The position numbers and the translations under genes are program-made. 64,000 nt of DNA from Setaria digitata (Eukaryota; Nematoda; Chromadorea; Rhabditida; Setariidae), in contig RCAB01000097.1 in assembly GCA_003640385.1 (NCBI GenBank), positions 1 to 64,000 of the forward strand, in the 5' to 3' direction. The notes under the pieces are model-generated. The model had not been told where the DNA came from and ran no database searches. It saw only the letters and a program-made list of their open reading frames with translations. Positions 11,919 to 24,900 of this stretch are shown piece by piece. Numbering within the stretch: the first letter of the stretch is position 1; the number at the start of each line of letters is the position of its first letter.

Positions 11919-14900
11919 CTACGTACACGTATAACACGTAGCGTCAATTTAAAATTTGTGTTTTCTTTTCCACAGTCAGCAGCATGAATTCCAGGAGAAT
12001 TGCAGTGACGTAGAGAACTTTTGTTTCTTCTTTTCAGAAATGAACCCATTTCTCTCTCATAATACTTACGGAAGTTAAACAGTGGCAAATTTCTTCAGTG
12101 CAGTGAAACTATAATTATTACTACTGAAATGGGCGATAGGAAATGCAAAGGGCAGAAAAAAGGAAAAGGGAAGGATTTTTCTTTTTGCTTTTGAAATAAA
12201 ATTTTTAGTTTGAGTCGAGTACTCAGTGAGCCACCAGACAGTCACAATAAAATCATTCGGAAAATACCATTGAGACAATTTCAGGAGGATATTTAGTTTC
12301 ATGGGAGCGTTGAATTTTAAGTTTTTGAAGCATACGATCAAACAGACTACTGAAACAACTATTTGCTTTATAAATTTAGACAGATGGAAAGGATGGTGAA
12401 TTCAATTTGTTGTTCAAATTACATTTTCTGGAAAATACTGCTTAGAAAGTATTGAAAGTAACTCTTACTTACTCTTAAAAGTATTTTCTACAGTTAAAAA
12501 ATTAGAAAGGAAAGAAATGAAATTCAAGAAATCTTTCCAAACATATTGAATTTGTTATTTTTCAGTTCTTGCTAAATGCTTCTCTGATACCAATTCTATT
12601 TCTAAAATAAATTCGTTGAATTATTTGCAAGAAAACTAGCCTTTTCGGCATCTTGCATTAATTAAATCACCACTCTTCAGGGCAAAAACGCTTAGCAATG
12701 GACCGTACGAACGATGTATTCAATGTTAAATAATTATTTTAACAAATGAATGCATTATCAAGTAACTGCAGCAGTACAGTATTATAATTCTGGTGGAGTG
12801 CATTTGAATTAAAGAAATTTCAGCTTTTACGACGAATTAATATGCCAGAAACCTAATCTAATCAGTAGAGATTATGTTTGGTCATGGAAATGAATTCAAT
12901 GCAATTTTTTTCAGTCCTTGTAAATGTTTTTTTTTTTTCAATCAAATTGATAGTTGTAATTATATCAGAATTGATTTTGGTAATTAGCTCTTTTTAATTA
13001 CCTGTGATTGCTTTTTTAACTCAATTAAAAGCTAAAATTACTAATTGTGTCAAATTTACACCGATCCATTAACAAAGTGAAAACGGAAAATTTTAGTAAT
13101 AATGAACTCTACTGTAACAACTAACATCCATTTAGTAACCAGTTCCATTTTTCTCTGTAAAAGTATTTCTCATACTAATTGTAATTTTCAAAGAATACTT
13201 TTAAATTCGATTGTTTTAACGCGAATGAATTACGTATATGGAAGTAATATAAATTTTGAAATTAGAATCACAATTTTGCTCTCTTAGTATAGACTAAGCA
13301 AGATATATAAGCGCAAAATGAAGTGGGCTTTCTTCGGCCTACCCTAACCGCCAAGAAAATCTTTTCTGAACATCGCTATTACGAGAACAGTTTTTGTAAT
13401 TTGAGAATGAAAGACGTTCTCCAAGTTTGTCTTTGCTTTTTTGTCAATATCCTGCAGTATTTCCTGAGAATACTAAGAACTACTGGAGAATAATATATGT
13501 TTACATTTATATAGATGGAATATAATCACGATTTCATTACTGATGTGTTGCACTCTTTATTTGAGCGCAAAATACTGGCATCACTTCGATTGCATGTGCA
13601 ATCAAACAAATTCTTTTCACAGAATCTAAATCAATATAGAAAATAATATCAAAAACCTTCCCTGAATAATCGGTAATTTTTTAGATAATATGATCGATGC
13701 ATGCGATGAATATTTTATAAATCAATCTTTTTTAGCATAAAATCTCCGACTGCAATCAGTTCGATTCCATTCCTTAATTTTTTTCACCTTTCAGTTTTTG
13801 CAAAACCAATCTACCACTGCACCAGATGTAAGTAATTTCTCGAAAAATTTCCAACAGGTGTATCTATCTACTGAAATGCAATATTACTTCTTGCTTCTCC
13901 TGTCCAATATTGTGTGACCATTTTGCAATCCTAATCACCACTGAGACATTTTCAATTAATAATTGCAAGGTACAAAGTAGCGGAACAAAGTTCATGATGC
14001 CTAATAATCAGTTACTTTATTCTCATCAGTATAATTGGAAAATCGACGTTTAAGTGCTTTGTTCATAATCTAAATTATTAGCAAATCGTACAACAAAACA
14101 ACAAACCTTGTAAGTGCTTCGGTAAACTATTTCTTTGATAACTCAGTGACACAAGTGATTTCCAATGATTAATCAGAGTAGTGCAAAGAACAATCTTCTT
14201 GAAAGCGATTATTATTGTGCTAAATCTACCAAATTAGCTTAAATCAATTTAATTCAGTCATTCATTAGCACTTGCATCATCCAATAGAAACAGCCTCATC
14301 TTCGTATAAAAGCAGCATACTTTTATGATTGATATTTGTTGGCAACAGTACTTCGATGAATCAGTTGCACTGCAACGCAAATTTGCTTCTTTATCATTAT
14401 CAGTTCAGTTTGAGCTGATTTTCGAGACACTTTAACACGAATAACCTTTTCGCTCACTCGCCATAACCGATCTGCAATATCATCTTGTTTTATGCATCAG
14501 TCGAAATTTCATTCCTATAAATGTCTGAACAATTTCTGAACTGAAACAGGGGAAATCTCTCTTATCTCAAAATTGTGGCAGTTAACTGGTGTAATATCAA
14601 TGCTCACAAAACATTCCTATCAAACAGCTGATTCGATTTTTTTAAATGACATATGATAGAGGAAGAGAGAACAAAATGCCAACATAGCTTGACATCAACT
14701 ATTACGCCAAGTTATCAGTTACGCTCAAACAAGCTCGAAAACTTATCGAAACCTAATGATAACACGGATCATCTGGTGATCATTCCGAAAGTATCGATGA
14801 CATACAACTGGACAGTATGTCAGACTCGTCAATAAGCAGCAATATTAATTACACTTACATCCGGACACCTTCACTAATGATGGCCAGTTGATCTAATGAG

Positions 14901-15555
14901 TTGCTGTTGCAGGCAAACTAGATGGCATTCTGTAAACAACTGTCATTTTGTGATGGGAGATAAAAGGATGACGTGGTGCACTGCACTGGAATTCCGTCTA
15001 ACTACCTATCAAGACTAAGACTCTGTTAGAGAATAAACTCAATCTGAAAAGTTAGCCTCCTATAGTACTTCCGGATGAAGCATCTGGCTGAATATTAAAA
15101 GACAGTATTACTAGAGTTAGAGTGAAAGTAAGCCAAGTTACTTGCTCTCTGCTACTGATCCGTCTATCACTTCATTTCCCTGCTATTTCATCCTGTGCGA
15201 TCGGATCAGATCAATCAAAAAACAGTCAGAAAGTTAATTAATCATTTTCCCATATAAATGAATCCTTACAAAAATTTCAGTTTGAAACAAACAACTACTT
15301 CATCACCATCATCAACTCGAGCAAATCAGTAAGCCTCTATCCATCCGATCATATCATTTAAATCAACCTGTCAAGTGATATGTTAATGATCAGTCAGAGA
15401 GAAAGAGAACAATGAATTATCACGAGGATTCTAGATCATCTTTATCATTTCCTTTCACCCACAGGAATCCTGAATCAATATCCGGTTAATAGAAATTATT
15501 ACCCATCACCATCATCATCATTATCGTCCAATAATTGATCTAGTCCAACCCCAAA

Positions 15556-15909
15556 ATGTTTTACCTGCGCTCGATACAGTCATCTTCATTTCCCTTCCAA
15601 AATTTCATTCTGCTTGCCCTCCTCTTCATCACGCCATCGCTCTCAGATTACCACCACCACCAATACCCATCACCGCATCATCATCATCATCATCACTATC
15701 ACCACATCATCATCACCACCATCACTATCAGCAAATCATCATCATCGTCTCCATCACTACCAGCAAGTCATCATCATCATCATCATCACTATCACCACAT
15801 CATCATCACCACCATCACTATCACCACATCATCACCATCGTCTCCATCACTACCAGCAAGTCATCATCATCCTCATTGTTATTATTCTTATCGCTATCAT
15901 GATTATTAG
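15556..15909 (+). CDS. Putative secreted His-rich repeat protein, 117 residues
   Basis: One uninterrupted ORF from ATG to TAG. The first ~30 residues look like a signal peptide, with a hydrophobic core FILLALLFITPSL followed by a small/polar cleavage region. After that come two copies of a 31-residue unit starting HHHHHHHYHHIIITTITI and ending SPSLPAS, then a partial third ending in a Tyr/His-rich tail. At DNA level the units are made of CAT/CAC triplets, so the region is also a simple repeat that is open in more than one frame. A signal peptide directly upstream of a His-rich repeat argues for coding. The repeat origin and lack of any known domain argue against. Secreted His-rich proteins often bind metals or haem, but that role is only a guess here. 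Confidence 0.35.
   Translation: MFYLRSIQSSSFPFQNFILLALLFITPSLSDYHHHQYPSPHHHHHHHYHHIIITTITISKSSSSSPSLPASHHHHHHHYHHIIITTITITTSSPSSPSLPASHHHPHCYYSYRYHDY
15640..15905 (+). repeat. CAT/CAC triplet repeat with a 93-bp higher-order unit
   Basis: A low-complexity stretch of CAT, CAC, ATC and ACC triplets. A longer period of about 93 bp is visible: each unit opens with a run of CAT triplets, passes through CACCACCATCACTATCA and ends TCCATCACTACCAGCAAG. There are two full units and part of a third. It overlaps the His-rich ORF. Confidence 0.8.
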
Positions 15910-15989
15910 GTACTCCTTCGATATTTGAGTTCCCCTGTCTCAGAACAGGCTGTTCCTTTGCTTCCAGAACGAGTACTGACGGGATGACT

Positions 15990-16205
15990 TCAGGCTCGAG
16001 CAGGATGAGTCGTAGAGCCTGACCTCATTCCATTCCTCCTCTTCCTCTTCCCATTCCTGCAGCCTTTTTCCTCATCCACTTCACTTTCACTGCAGTCATC
16101 CTCTTTAGCGTCAGTATGTGAAAGAATACAACAGTAATATTGTGGTGGTTCAGTACTTAATGAACTTTTTGATAGCAGGAAAAAAGGAACTGGCAGTTGA
16201 CTCAC
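15990..16205 (-). CDS. Orphan 71-residue ORF with acidic then basic patches
   Basis: A minus-strand ORF ending in TGA. It has a Pro/Tyr/Cys-rich start (EPPQYYCCILSH), an acidic stretch (KEDDCSESEVDEEKG) and a basic nuclear-localisation-like stretch (GKRKRRNGMRSG). I recognise no family. Adjacent acidic and basic clusters are common in disordered nuclear proteins but also arise from purine-rich DNA, and this strand is purine-rich here. It could be an exon of a larger gene. Confidence 0.25.
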   Translation of the reverse strand: MSQLPVPFFLLSKSSLSTEPPQYYCCILSHTDAKEDDCSESEVDEEKGCRNGKRKRRNGMRSGSTTHPARA

Positions 16206-17189
16206 AGTAAATCAGTCACAATTCCGTATCGTAGATCGTGCTAGCTAGAGTGGGAAGGTCAGTCTTTGCAATCTCACGCTGTATCTAGAGAAATATCAAT
16301 GGGATAATCTAGGTTTAAAGTAGAATTAGTTCTTGAAAGTGACATTGCTGATATCAATCTTGTCATAGCGGGTTCGGGTTCTCGCACTCTGGCGACTTTT
16401 AGGCCAGGCTACTTGGATTAATTAACTTGAGATGAACTTAAGCAAAAACAAGGACTGAGAACGGAAGGTTTTTATATATTTTGCATGTGAAAGACATTCA
16501 GAGGTCTTCCGTGCAGGTATGTTATGCCTCACCGGGAAATGACTGAATTGAATTTAGCTTGTCACTTCACTCTTCGTCCCATGATCATATCATATCACTG
16601 AAATCGATCATATCATAATGTTGAGTGATAACACCCACTGCTCCCGAAACTCTGTGCAATCTCTGAGACTAATTCCTTCAACTCCACCGCGGTGCTATTC
16701 ACAGTAATTGTTGTCTTTTTTCGACTTCTGCATTCATCATCTGGTCGCTAATTAAGCAAGAAATAATTGTCACTTTAAGGAAATTAGTGGAACAGCATAT
16801 GAGACACATCTCGTGGCCTTACAATGTTGCAACAGTAGACAGAATGGACGTGGTGAGAGGGATAAGATATCATACTGTTCCGATAAGGATTTAGATTTGT
16901 TCAGGCATGATGTTAACTGGAGGAACGGTAGAGATTGAGATGCATCTAGAATGATATTCTAATTAAGGAGAAACAGAGAATGATAGGAATTGTAGGAAAC
17001 AGTGTAGTGATGTATTGAGAATGTAAGGCTATTGTGGCTAACAATATGGCAGAGACTAAGACAGAAATCGATTTTCCTTTGATTAGGTTCATTTTCTTAA
17101 ATTTGTGGCATGCCATTTTGTCTGCTTCAGATGCGTTGACGTACGTACGTGAGATTATTTGCTGCTTCGTAAAGTCTTTGTGCAAAGTT

Positions 17190-17229
17190 ACGTGTAGTTA
17201 ATCTGCATAACGTGTAATTAATCTGCATA
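17190..17229 (+). repeat. 20-bp tandem duplication
   Basis: The 20-bp unit ACGTGTARTTAATCTGCATA occurs twice in direct succession with one mismatch. It lies about 400 bp upstream of the DNAJC14-like start codon in non-coding DNA. Confidence 0.8.
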
Positions 17230-17633
17230 ATTATTGTTCTGCGAAGAATCATTAGAACCAGTGTAACAGGTTGTGACTGGATGACGACTAATTTATAATT
17301 TTTTTTTGCTGTTAGTTATTTAAACTGAAATGCTTGAGTAAGTGATTAGGAAGTTGACACATATGTATTCCATTAGCCTGGTAGGATTATTCCTTTCGTA
17401 CTCGTCATAGCAACAGGTAGTTGGAGTGTAAGCAGTGAGCAAACAGCATGAAATAGTTAGGAGGCAAGTTTTGTTGCTTTGTGTCAGTTATTTGGAATTA
17501 TAGTTAACAGTCTTTTCAGAATAAGTTTATTTAAGAAGAGTGTACTGCAGAGAACAGATTGATAACCAGATTGCAGTGCATCGCCTTACAGTATTGATGA
17601 GTTCCAAATTAAGCTGAAAAGTAATAGGCAAAT

Positions 17634-20600
17634 ATGACATCTACCCTGGACGATCAACAGGAACGTCACTATATTGGTAGTCTTCTATGTGAAGAGGATG
17701 TTTTCGGATCGACGAATGGGCGCAGCACTGGTATGTTGTTTGTTCGATTACTATTTCCTGAAAAGTTTGTTGAAATTTGAAAATTGAGGTTTAAAAAGTT
17801 TAAAGACATATAAATTTTTCTCTATTTATCTTGCCTTTACTTTTGCTCTGAAATCCTGAGTATATCACCGTCTTTTAGCATGAAAGAAAGGGGAAATGAT
17901 ATCTTGTCTCGCTTATATAAGTTAACTCTTAGTTTGTATTTATTACTAACTTTTTTTTTAAAATGTTTCAATTAAAGATACGACTGGGAACGGTAGTAAA
18001 CCATCGGGAAATGTGTTGCCAAGTTCAGGTCCAATTGGTCCAACTCCAAATCGTTCCTTCTGGCCGGAACCTCCACCACCATATAGTCCATGCTCCATTA
18101 CACCTCCACACTGGACATCAATTGGTCGTCAAGCTCCAGGATTGATAGCACCAGTTGCCGTACCCTATGGACAAACACCGACTGCAACAGCCGTAACACG
18201 CACTGATTTTTACCAGTCATCTTTTGGAGGAGTTAGCCTTTTTTATTTAATTTGAAATTATAAATTTCCAACACTTTGTTAAGATGAATTCACTTTTCTG
18301 TGAGCATAAATATTTTTTCTATTTTTTTAATAAATGGTATAAAAGTGACAGATGCGTGGCAATTTAGCCAAGCTTCTATGTTTGAACACAATTTTTTAAG
18401 CATGGCGAATGGGAAAATGTAGCGGATACAACCGTGGATGCATATATGTCAGCTGGGATGCCGTACTCCTCTCATCGGACGGTATCGGTATGCTGTTTGA
18501 AGTTTATCATATGGATCACAGTGTTAGTATCAATTTGTTCCCTGTTTTCAATTTTCATTAGCTTTTTGGTTATTCCGTGATACTCTGAAAACTGAAAGTG
18601 AAGCTTTCTTTTTAGGTTTTGAAATCTCTTATGACATCTAGCAGTACTTTGGATACAATGCAGCACCATCATTACCAGAACATGTACCGCCACCATCAGC
18701 AACATCTTGGAAGTTCTGCGATTGATGCGCGAATTTTTACAGCTCCTCCACCAAATGTTTATTCCACTCTTAATGAAAGTGGGGTAGTACACATGAATTC
18801 ATATCTGCCTCAGCATCTATCACCAAAGGGAATCAAGAGAATGACAAACAGTACAGTACAAGTGTAAGTCTTTCATTTATGTTTTTGAAACTTGACCTAA
18901 TTTTTACAGCTCAGTTTCATGTGGAGCTGACTTCTTTCCAAATTCATAACTCGTCGTTATACTGTTAGAATTGTGACAACTTTAGATCTTATTTATGAAT
19001 AAAAATTGTACTCTCCAATCTCCAGTGTGAGATTTTGTTTCAGTAAGGATGTTTCTCCGAGCCCGTTCTTACCGGAAGTGACTGGAGGCATAGTTTCGCC
19101 GTTGAGTAAAAGCTACCGCGATGCAGCTTCCAAGAAAGAACATGTTATGTCAAGTTCATCGCTTTCATCCCTCATAGCAAATCCATCAGGCTCCATTCGT
19201 CATACTTCTTCGATTTCTATGGGTATTAAAATGTTTTNTATAGCAAATGCATCAGGCTCCATTCGTCATACTTCTTCGATTTCTATGGGTATTAAAATGT
19301 TTTATCATCATACAAGCAGACATTCTAACTTGTAGTTCAGAGCGGTTTGATGATGTCTTTTTCGAGATGGAAGTACTTCTGGAGTAATGTTACAGGCTTA
19401 ACGAATGATTGTAGGGGGAATATCTATTTTTCTTCTTAATTTGGATTTGATGAATTATTACTCAGAACACATGATTACCTGAATTTAGAAGAAAAAGATG
19501 ATGATACAACTTCAAAAAACATAACATCAGTACATCGTGTCATTAGTAACCGCCGATCGATTGATGAGTCTTCAGTTTTGCCGGTGTCTTCTGCTGTGAG
19601 TGATGTTTACTCCGAGCAAGATGAAAGAAGCATTCATCTTAAAAACAGTGGCATAGGAAAGAAAGGTAGATGTTGAAATTTTATAACAAAAAGGGAATAC
19701 ATGTTTTCCTGTGTAATTAAATCTGTTATCAGGCTGTGGTCATGGAAGGAAAAAAGCCGACTACGAATTCCAGAAAATTACTCATAAGAAAAACAAAAGT
19801 GTCAAGAACAGCAAGAGTGATCAAGTAATCGCCGATGAGGATGGTGTGTTCTCATGAATGTGTTAACGCTATACTCATCAGTATTTCTGTCAATTTGTGA
19901 CACTATCATTTTTATTTTTTTGTTTTTTTTTTTTTTTTGTGCTTGTAGTAGCGGTTTGGACAAAGGTCTAGTAGTATACAATTCTCTGAGCAGGTTTTTC
20001 TGCTTAGTTCATTCCTCTCTCCTTAAATAAGAATTTTAGTTTCCTTAAAATGCAATAAGTAATATCTTTACTTGCTCTTTTTAGCAAACTTTGAAATGAT
20101 AATATCAGAATTAAATATATCTACATATTATAACATTATAGGGCTGTCCGGTAACCAAGCCGTGGATGCTTCCAGTCGTTTTGACATTTTACAATCTCTA
20201 GGAGCACAGGGTACAAATACGGCCCCACATCGCATGACTCGTCGATCGTTATCTCCAGTGGTTGTTCATCACGAATCTGCAACTGTAGCATCGAAATCAA
20301 AAATTGTGGACCTTTCGTTGGGTATGATTTCCTCAGTAGTGTTCTTTCTCTATTATCACGCTCAGAAAATTGATGTAAATTCAAGTAACCAACGGTAATT
20401 TTTCTCACTGCTTGGTAAGGAAATATTGACGAACATATGACTTTTTGTTCCTGATTTAGTAAGATCAAAGACTTAGTTTTTTTTTTTTTTTTTTTTTTTT
20501 ACATTTAAACTTTATTACTGATCGGTTTGTTTTTCTTTTATCATTTTACTAACAGAGTGTTTGTTTGAAAAAATATTCTGAGAGCAAAATTTGTAATTTT

Positions 20601-21911
20601 GTATACTGTATTTACACTCTTATATACTTAGTGTAGTATTTACAGAAAGTATAGATAAAAATGAGGAAGATATCAGTACGCCGGTTAACGATAAAACTAA
20701 AGATTTTAATGGAATTAAGCGTTCAAACTTGTCTTCGACACAGCGTAATAGTATGTTTTTTTTCTTGCCCTTCAATTTTATGACCTTTTCTTTTTTGTTT
20801 CCGATTCTGTAAGCAAGATGCATCTGCTTTATATGTATTGCTTAATTATTTGTTGTTACTTATTAATTGTTAGTTTAGAATGAATCGTGATCATATTTTC
20901 ATGCCGCTATGTAGGATGACTTTTAAAAAATATGGTACTGTTTGAGAAACAATTATGAAAAACAATGAGAAAGAAACAATTTACGAATTATGTGAATACA
21001 TCATTGCTATGTAAATATTTTTAAAATTTCTGGAAATTGATTCATTATTCCAGCTGCTTAAAGAAGTTGTGGTTTTAGGTTTCACAAGAACTCCTCGTAG
21101 CCTAATCTTCAAGCTGATGTTTAGGATTCATCTTTAATTTTTTCTTTTTTCTATTAAAATAATCAAGTGTTAGAATTTTTTGCAGTAGTCAAAAAAGTGA
21201 TCGGCGCTCGTCGTGAGCTGAGTGTACTATCATCAACTGACTCTACGAGATGTAGCCGCAAACAGCGTTATTCCGTTAAAAAACGTCAAAACACCATAAC
21301 AGATTACATAAGTATGTTTTGAGCAAAATACAGGCTTCTTTTGCTAGTTAGGAGAAGCTGGACAATATTTCATCGGAGTTGCATTGGCTAATTTGCGTCG
21401 TGATATTGTGAGCCTGAATTTCGTTTCTTTTTATTGTTTTAGATATCATAATCATGCTTGTGTTTTCCATTATTAAATGTGCTACCCAGTGGATTATGGA
21501 TCTTTTATGGGATATATCATTGCAGCTGTGGGATATCACCCTCTATACGTACGTGTTAGTTAATTTGTGAAATATATGAAATTCTCATTCTGTGGCCGAA
21601 GGAAGATTTTATATTCGATCTAATTGTTTTCATAATATCTGAAAAGTAAGAACAGGTTAAACTGAACACGTGGTGGTTTTGAGACACATCTTACGAAGAA
21701 TAAATACTTGATTCAAAAATTTTAAAATCTTGGGTACTTGGAGGCTAGAATTTAGTCATCGGTTTTAACATAACTATAATTTTTCGGGTAAATTACTGTA
21801 ATCAGTTGTTATTTTCAAAGTATGTGTTGTAGAAAAGAAGGGAGGTAGAGGAAGAGAGTGACCAAGAAATATATAACCAGTTTCAGAAAAAGTGACAAAT
21901 GTTTCTTGTAG

Positions 21912-21960
<49 letters not shown>

Positions 21961-24900
21961 TAAATAGGAATTTATTTTGAAGAATTGTGGCTGCGTATAC
22001 TGGTATTGCCTTCAAATGTCAACGATGCTGGTATTCCATTTTGGATGCACACAGGTGATTTTTTTAAATATAGATTACCGCCTTTGTGTTTTATTACTTC
22101 AATTAAAATTTCCTTCATTCTCCTGATGAACCCATTCCTAGTTGCCTATAACCAACAAGGGTCGTTTGAATCAATATTTTGCTTCGTATTTTTTTGATCC
22201 CGTATCCACAATATGGACAGAAAAAGTGATTTAGAAGGTTTTTTTTTTTAAGTGAATTTAATATTTTGTATATAAAGATTCTAGTTTTCAAATTTAAGGC
22301 TATACTTCGTGATTCGAAACAAATTCCTATATTTTGATCTTCCTTTTACAGAAAATGTTGGGAAAACATTCGTTTGTTGAACACGAGAAAAATTTGGACG
22401 GATCAGAAAAAGGTTGTTGAATGGGGTCTAAATGAAAATATTCAGTTGCCAGTAACAGGTAAATAAACTTTAAGGATATTGTTTTTTGGTAAAATCTTGC
22501 CGTTTCCAAGCGTGTCATTCTAATACTCCGTCTTCTTTTTTTTTTGTCTCTATTTCAGGAGAGGAAGCAATGGAGCGAATTCTGAAATGTCGGGGACGTG
22601 ATGCATATATGGTGCTAGGTTTAAGGGCTGATTGTAGGGATGATGATATAAAGCGATATTATAAAAAGCAAGCCATTTTGGTGCATCCTGATAAGGTTTC
22701 ATTTTTCATTGTTTCTGGTAATAAATCAGTTGTTTCCACTATTACCGTATGCAATGGTTAAATTTGTTCGTTTAAAATGCGGAAATGGGTCTCTAAAACT
22801 GAAAAGAAAGTAAAAAAACACTAAAGTAATTTGGCTGCAAGGAAAATGACTGTGACGAATTGTTTCTCCTTCCACGTACATTACGTAACTTCAGTCATTG
22901 TATGCTTTTCTGTTTTCTTTACAACTGTTGGTTTTATAGTTATAGGTAAGATCAGATGTCAGGTTTTGAAAATATCCCCACTAGGTATGGAAATTATACT
23001 TCTCCGATCACGTCGCAGTTAAAGTTATTAAATTTCGACAGTTTTAATTCAAGAATTCATCGTGATATATAAATATGAAGTGATCGATAATTTTGCAGAA
23101 CCACTTAAGCGGAGCCGATGAAGCTTTCAAGATTCTTTCGAGGGCTTTTGATGCGATTGGTACACCAGATGTTCGAAACAAATACAATATTGCCAATTTA
23201 CACAAAAATCCACTGGTTACATTTGTTTGAATATTTTGAAACTTTTACTTCTAAAAAAAAAAAAAATCTAGTGAGAGGGCATCTTGCAACTTTTTCAGCA
23301 GTGCACATCTGATCTGTCTCAATATCAATGCAAAAAGTAACGCTTTAAGCTTCAGTTTACAGTGGAAGAAGCTATTATTTTCAGTCTTCCTTTGAGAATG
23401 GGGAATGTCTGCAATGTTGTCACATAATGTGGAATCTGATAATAAATTTAGCGCTCTTAAATTATTATTTTTCTACAAACAGTGATTATTAACACCGTTT
23501 TTGGATTCATAGATTTAAACATGTATTGAATTGCCGTTAAGTTTTTATATACCTTACCTTTTCCAGCATAAGGAAATGGAAGAATTATGGGAACGTTTGC
23601 GTGAAAAAATGAACGAGGCAAGAAATGCAATGTATTGTGATTGTGGTAGTAAACATACGCGTATACCAGTGGAAAGTATTCGAGCCTCGGAAGCCCGTTA
23701 TTGTAAGAAGTGTAAACTTCGTCATCCTGCTAAACATGTATGGTCTTTCCACCTCATGTTTATTGTAGGAGAAGGGGAAAAACCATAGTTTCATTTGTTA
23801 GGCTTTGTGAACGACTTTTAAAGAGATGTAATATATCAGATATGTCTTATAAAAGAAGAGTTGAATTCTGATAGAAGTTTGTTAATTTTAACTTGTCTTT
23901 ATTGGTGCACTTCTAATAATTATGAGATAACTGCTTCTTATGGTTCTTCCATATTTCAGAATGATATTTGGGCAGAAACCCGTTTCGGTGGATTTATTTG
24001 GGTGTATTATGCATGTTTGGATGGTGTTGTATATGATATTACACAGTGGGCTACGTGTTCGGTGCTTTCTATTTCTTTTGTTTATTTACTTTGATACTGT
24101 AATGTATCATGTAAATAACTACGGAGAAAATTTTGCTCGAAAAATTTTTAAGATATTTTAACTACTTTAGCTTAATGACCTTTATAATAACAGAAGATAT
24201 TTATAATAATAGTTATAAGTGGCACATCGCATAATTTTTGTGATGCTGTTTTTCAGAGTAATCACTTGAAACATATGAAAGCTAACAGTCATATGGTGCA
24301 ATATCGTCTAGTGACAACAACTGGACCATCAATAAACAAAAATCCGTTGAGACAAACTAAAACTGGGTACGCTTATTATTTCAAGTAATTTTCAGACTTT
24401 ATTGCATAAGAGTGATTGACTTAGCCAGTATTCAGGTTTGATGAGAAATATATTTTGTAGTCTTGAGGGAGTTGGAAAGACATAGTACACATATAGTTGC
24501 AGACAAAGTTCTACCAGTGATTAAATTAATGATAGAACCAATGTCTTTTTTGCGAACAAGTATCGATAACTTCGAATTGATCATAATAAAGAGTAACTAA
24601 CATCCTTATCGTTCATAAATTTTGTTACGAATACTTATGTTTGGTTATTCATTAAGATTTGTTTTTCCACTTCCATTTTTAAATAACAGACGAATTTTTA
24701 TTATTTACAGGCATGACTACGATGACTTGTGTTGTTATAATCGAGGAGGAATAGCGGATGATGGATGTGCTTGTTCGGTATCACTTGGTTACAATGGTCC
24801 AACTGCAGCATCACAGCAGGCATCCTATCGTCCACCTGATAGAAACCCCTTAAACGGTGATAGGCCGCGTCGTGCTGGAAGGCGTCGAAGACAGCGTTGA
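17634..24900 (+). CDS. DNAJC14-like co-chaperone: J domain plus Jiv90 domain, about 19 exons
   Basis: Exons: 17634-17730, 17978-18231, 18401-18487, 18616-18863, 19044-19222, 19489-19665, 19733-19843, 20142-20321, 20646-20750, 21186-21311, 21443-21548, 21983-22054, 22352-22458, 22559-22695, 23099-23215, 23567-23737, 23960-24061, 24257-24366, 24711-24900. All joints are phase-consistent, giving about 891 residues. Residues 1-520 are Ser/Pro/Thr-rich and look disordered. A hydrophobic Trp-rich segment follows ([20 protein letters not shown]). The J domain has its HPD motif at about 659-661 (QAILVHPDK). The Jiv90 domain (about 702-792) has two CxC/CxxC pairs ([13 protein letters not shown]) that probably hold zinc, then [10 protein letters not shown] and [14 protein letters not shown]. 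The tail is Arg-rich. This domain order is that of DNAJC14/DRiP78/Jiv, an ER-associated Hsp70 co-chaperone. The 72-bp exon at 21983 is the least certain and could be skipped without changing frame. A single-N gap falls at the end of exon 5. Confidence 0.9.
19174..19303 (+). other. Single-N gap with duplicated exon end
   Basis: The N is at 19238. Positions 19174-19237 and 19240-19303 match over 64 bp with one coding difference (CCA versus GCA, Pro versus Ala). Both copies include the end of exon 5 and its GGTATTAA donor. One copy is almost certainly an assembly duplicate. The mismatch fits two alleles. Confidence 0.85.
21916..21958 (+). repeat. (TA)n microsatellite in an intron
   Basis: About 21 TA units in the intron of the DNAJC14-like gene, just upstream of the optional 72-bp exon at 21983. 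Confidence 0.9.

Larger units (their letters stand above)
11919..17633. other. Long spacer between the BAR gene and the DNAJC14-like gene
   Basis: No recognisable conserved family. It contains the His-rich repeat ORF (15.56-15.91 kb), a small acidic/basic ORF (15.99-16.21 kb, minus) and a 20-bp tandem repeat near 17.2 kb. A 60-codon ORF (14653-14835, +) ends near a GTATGT donor-like site and might be an isolated exon. The 14.6-17.2 kb part is less AT-rich than the flanks and may be regulatory for the divergent genes on either side, which is inference. Confidence 0.4.
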
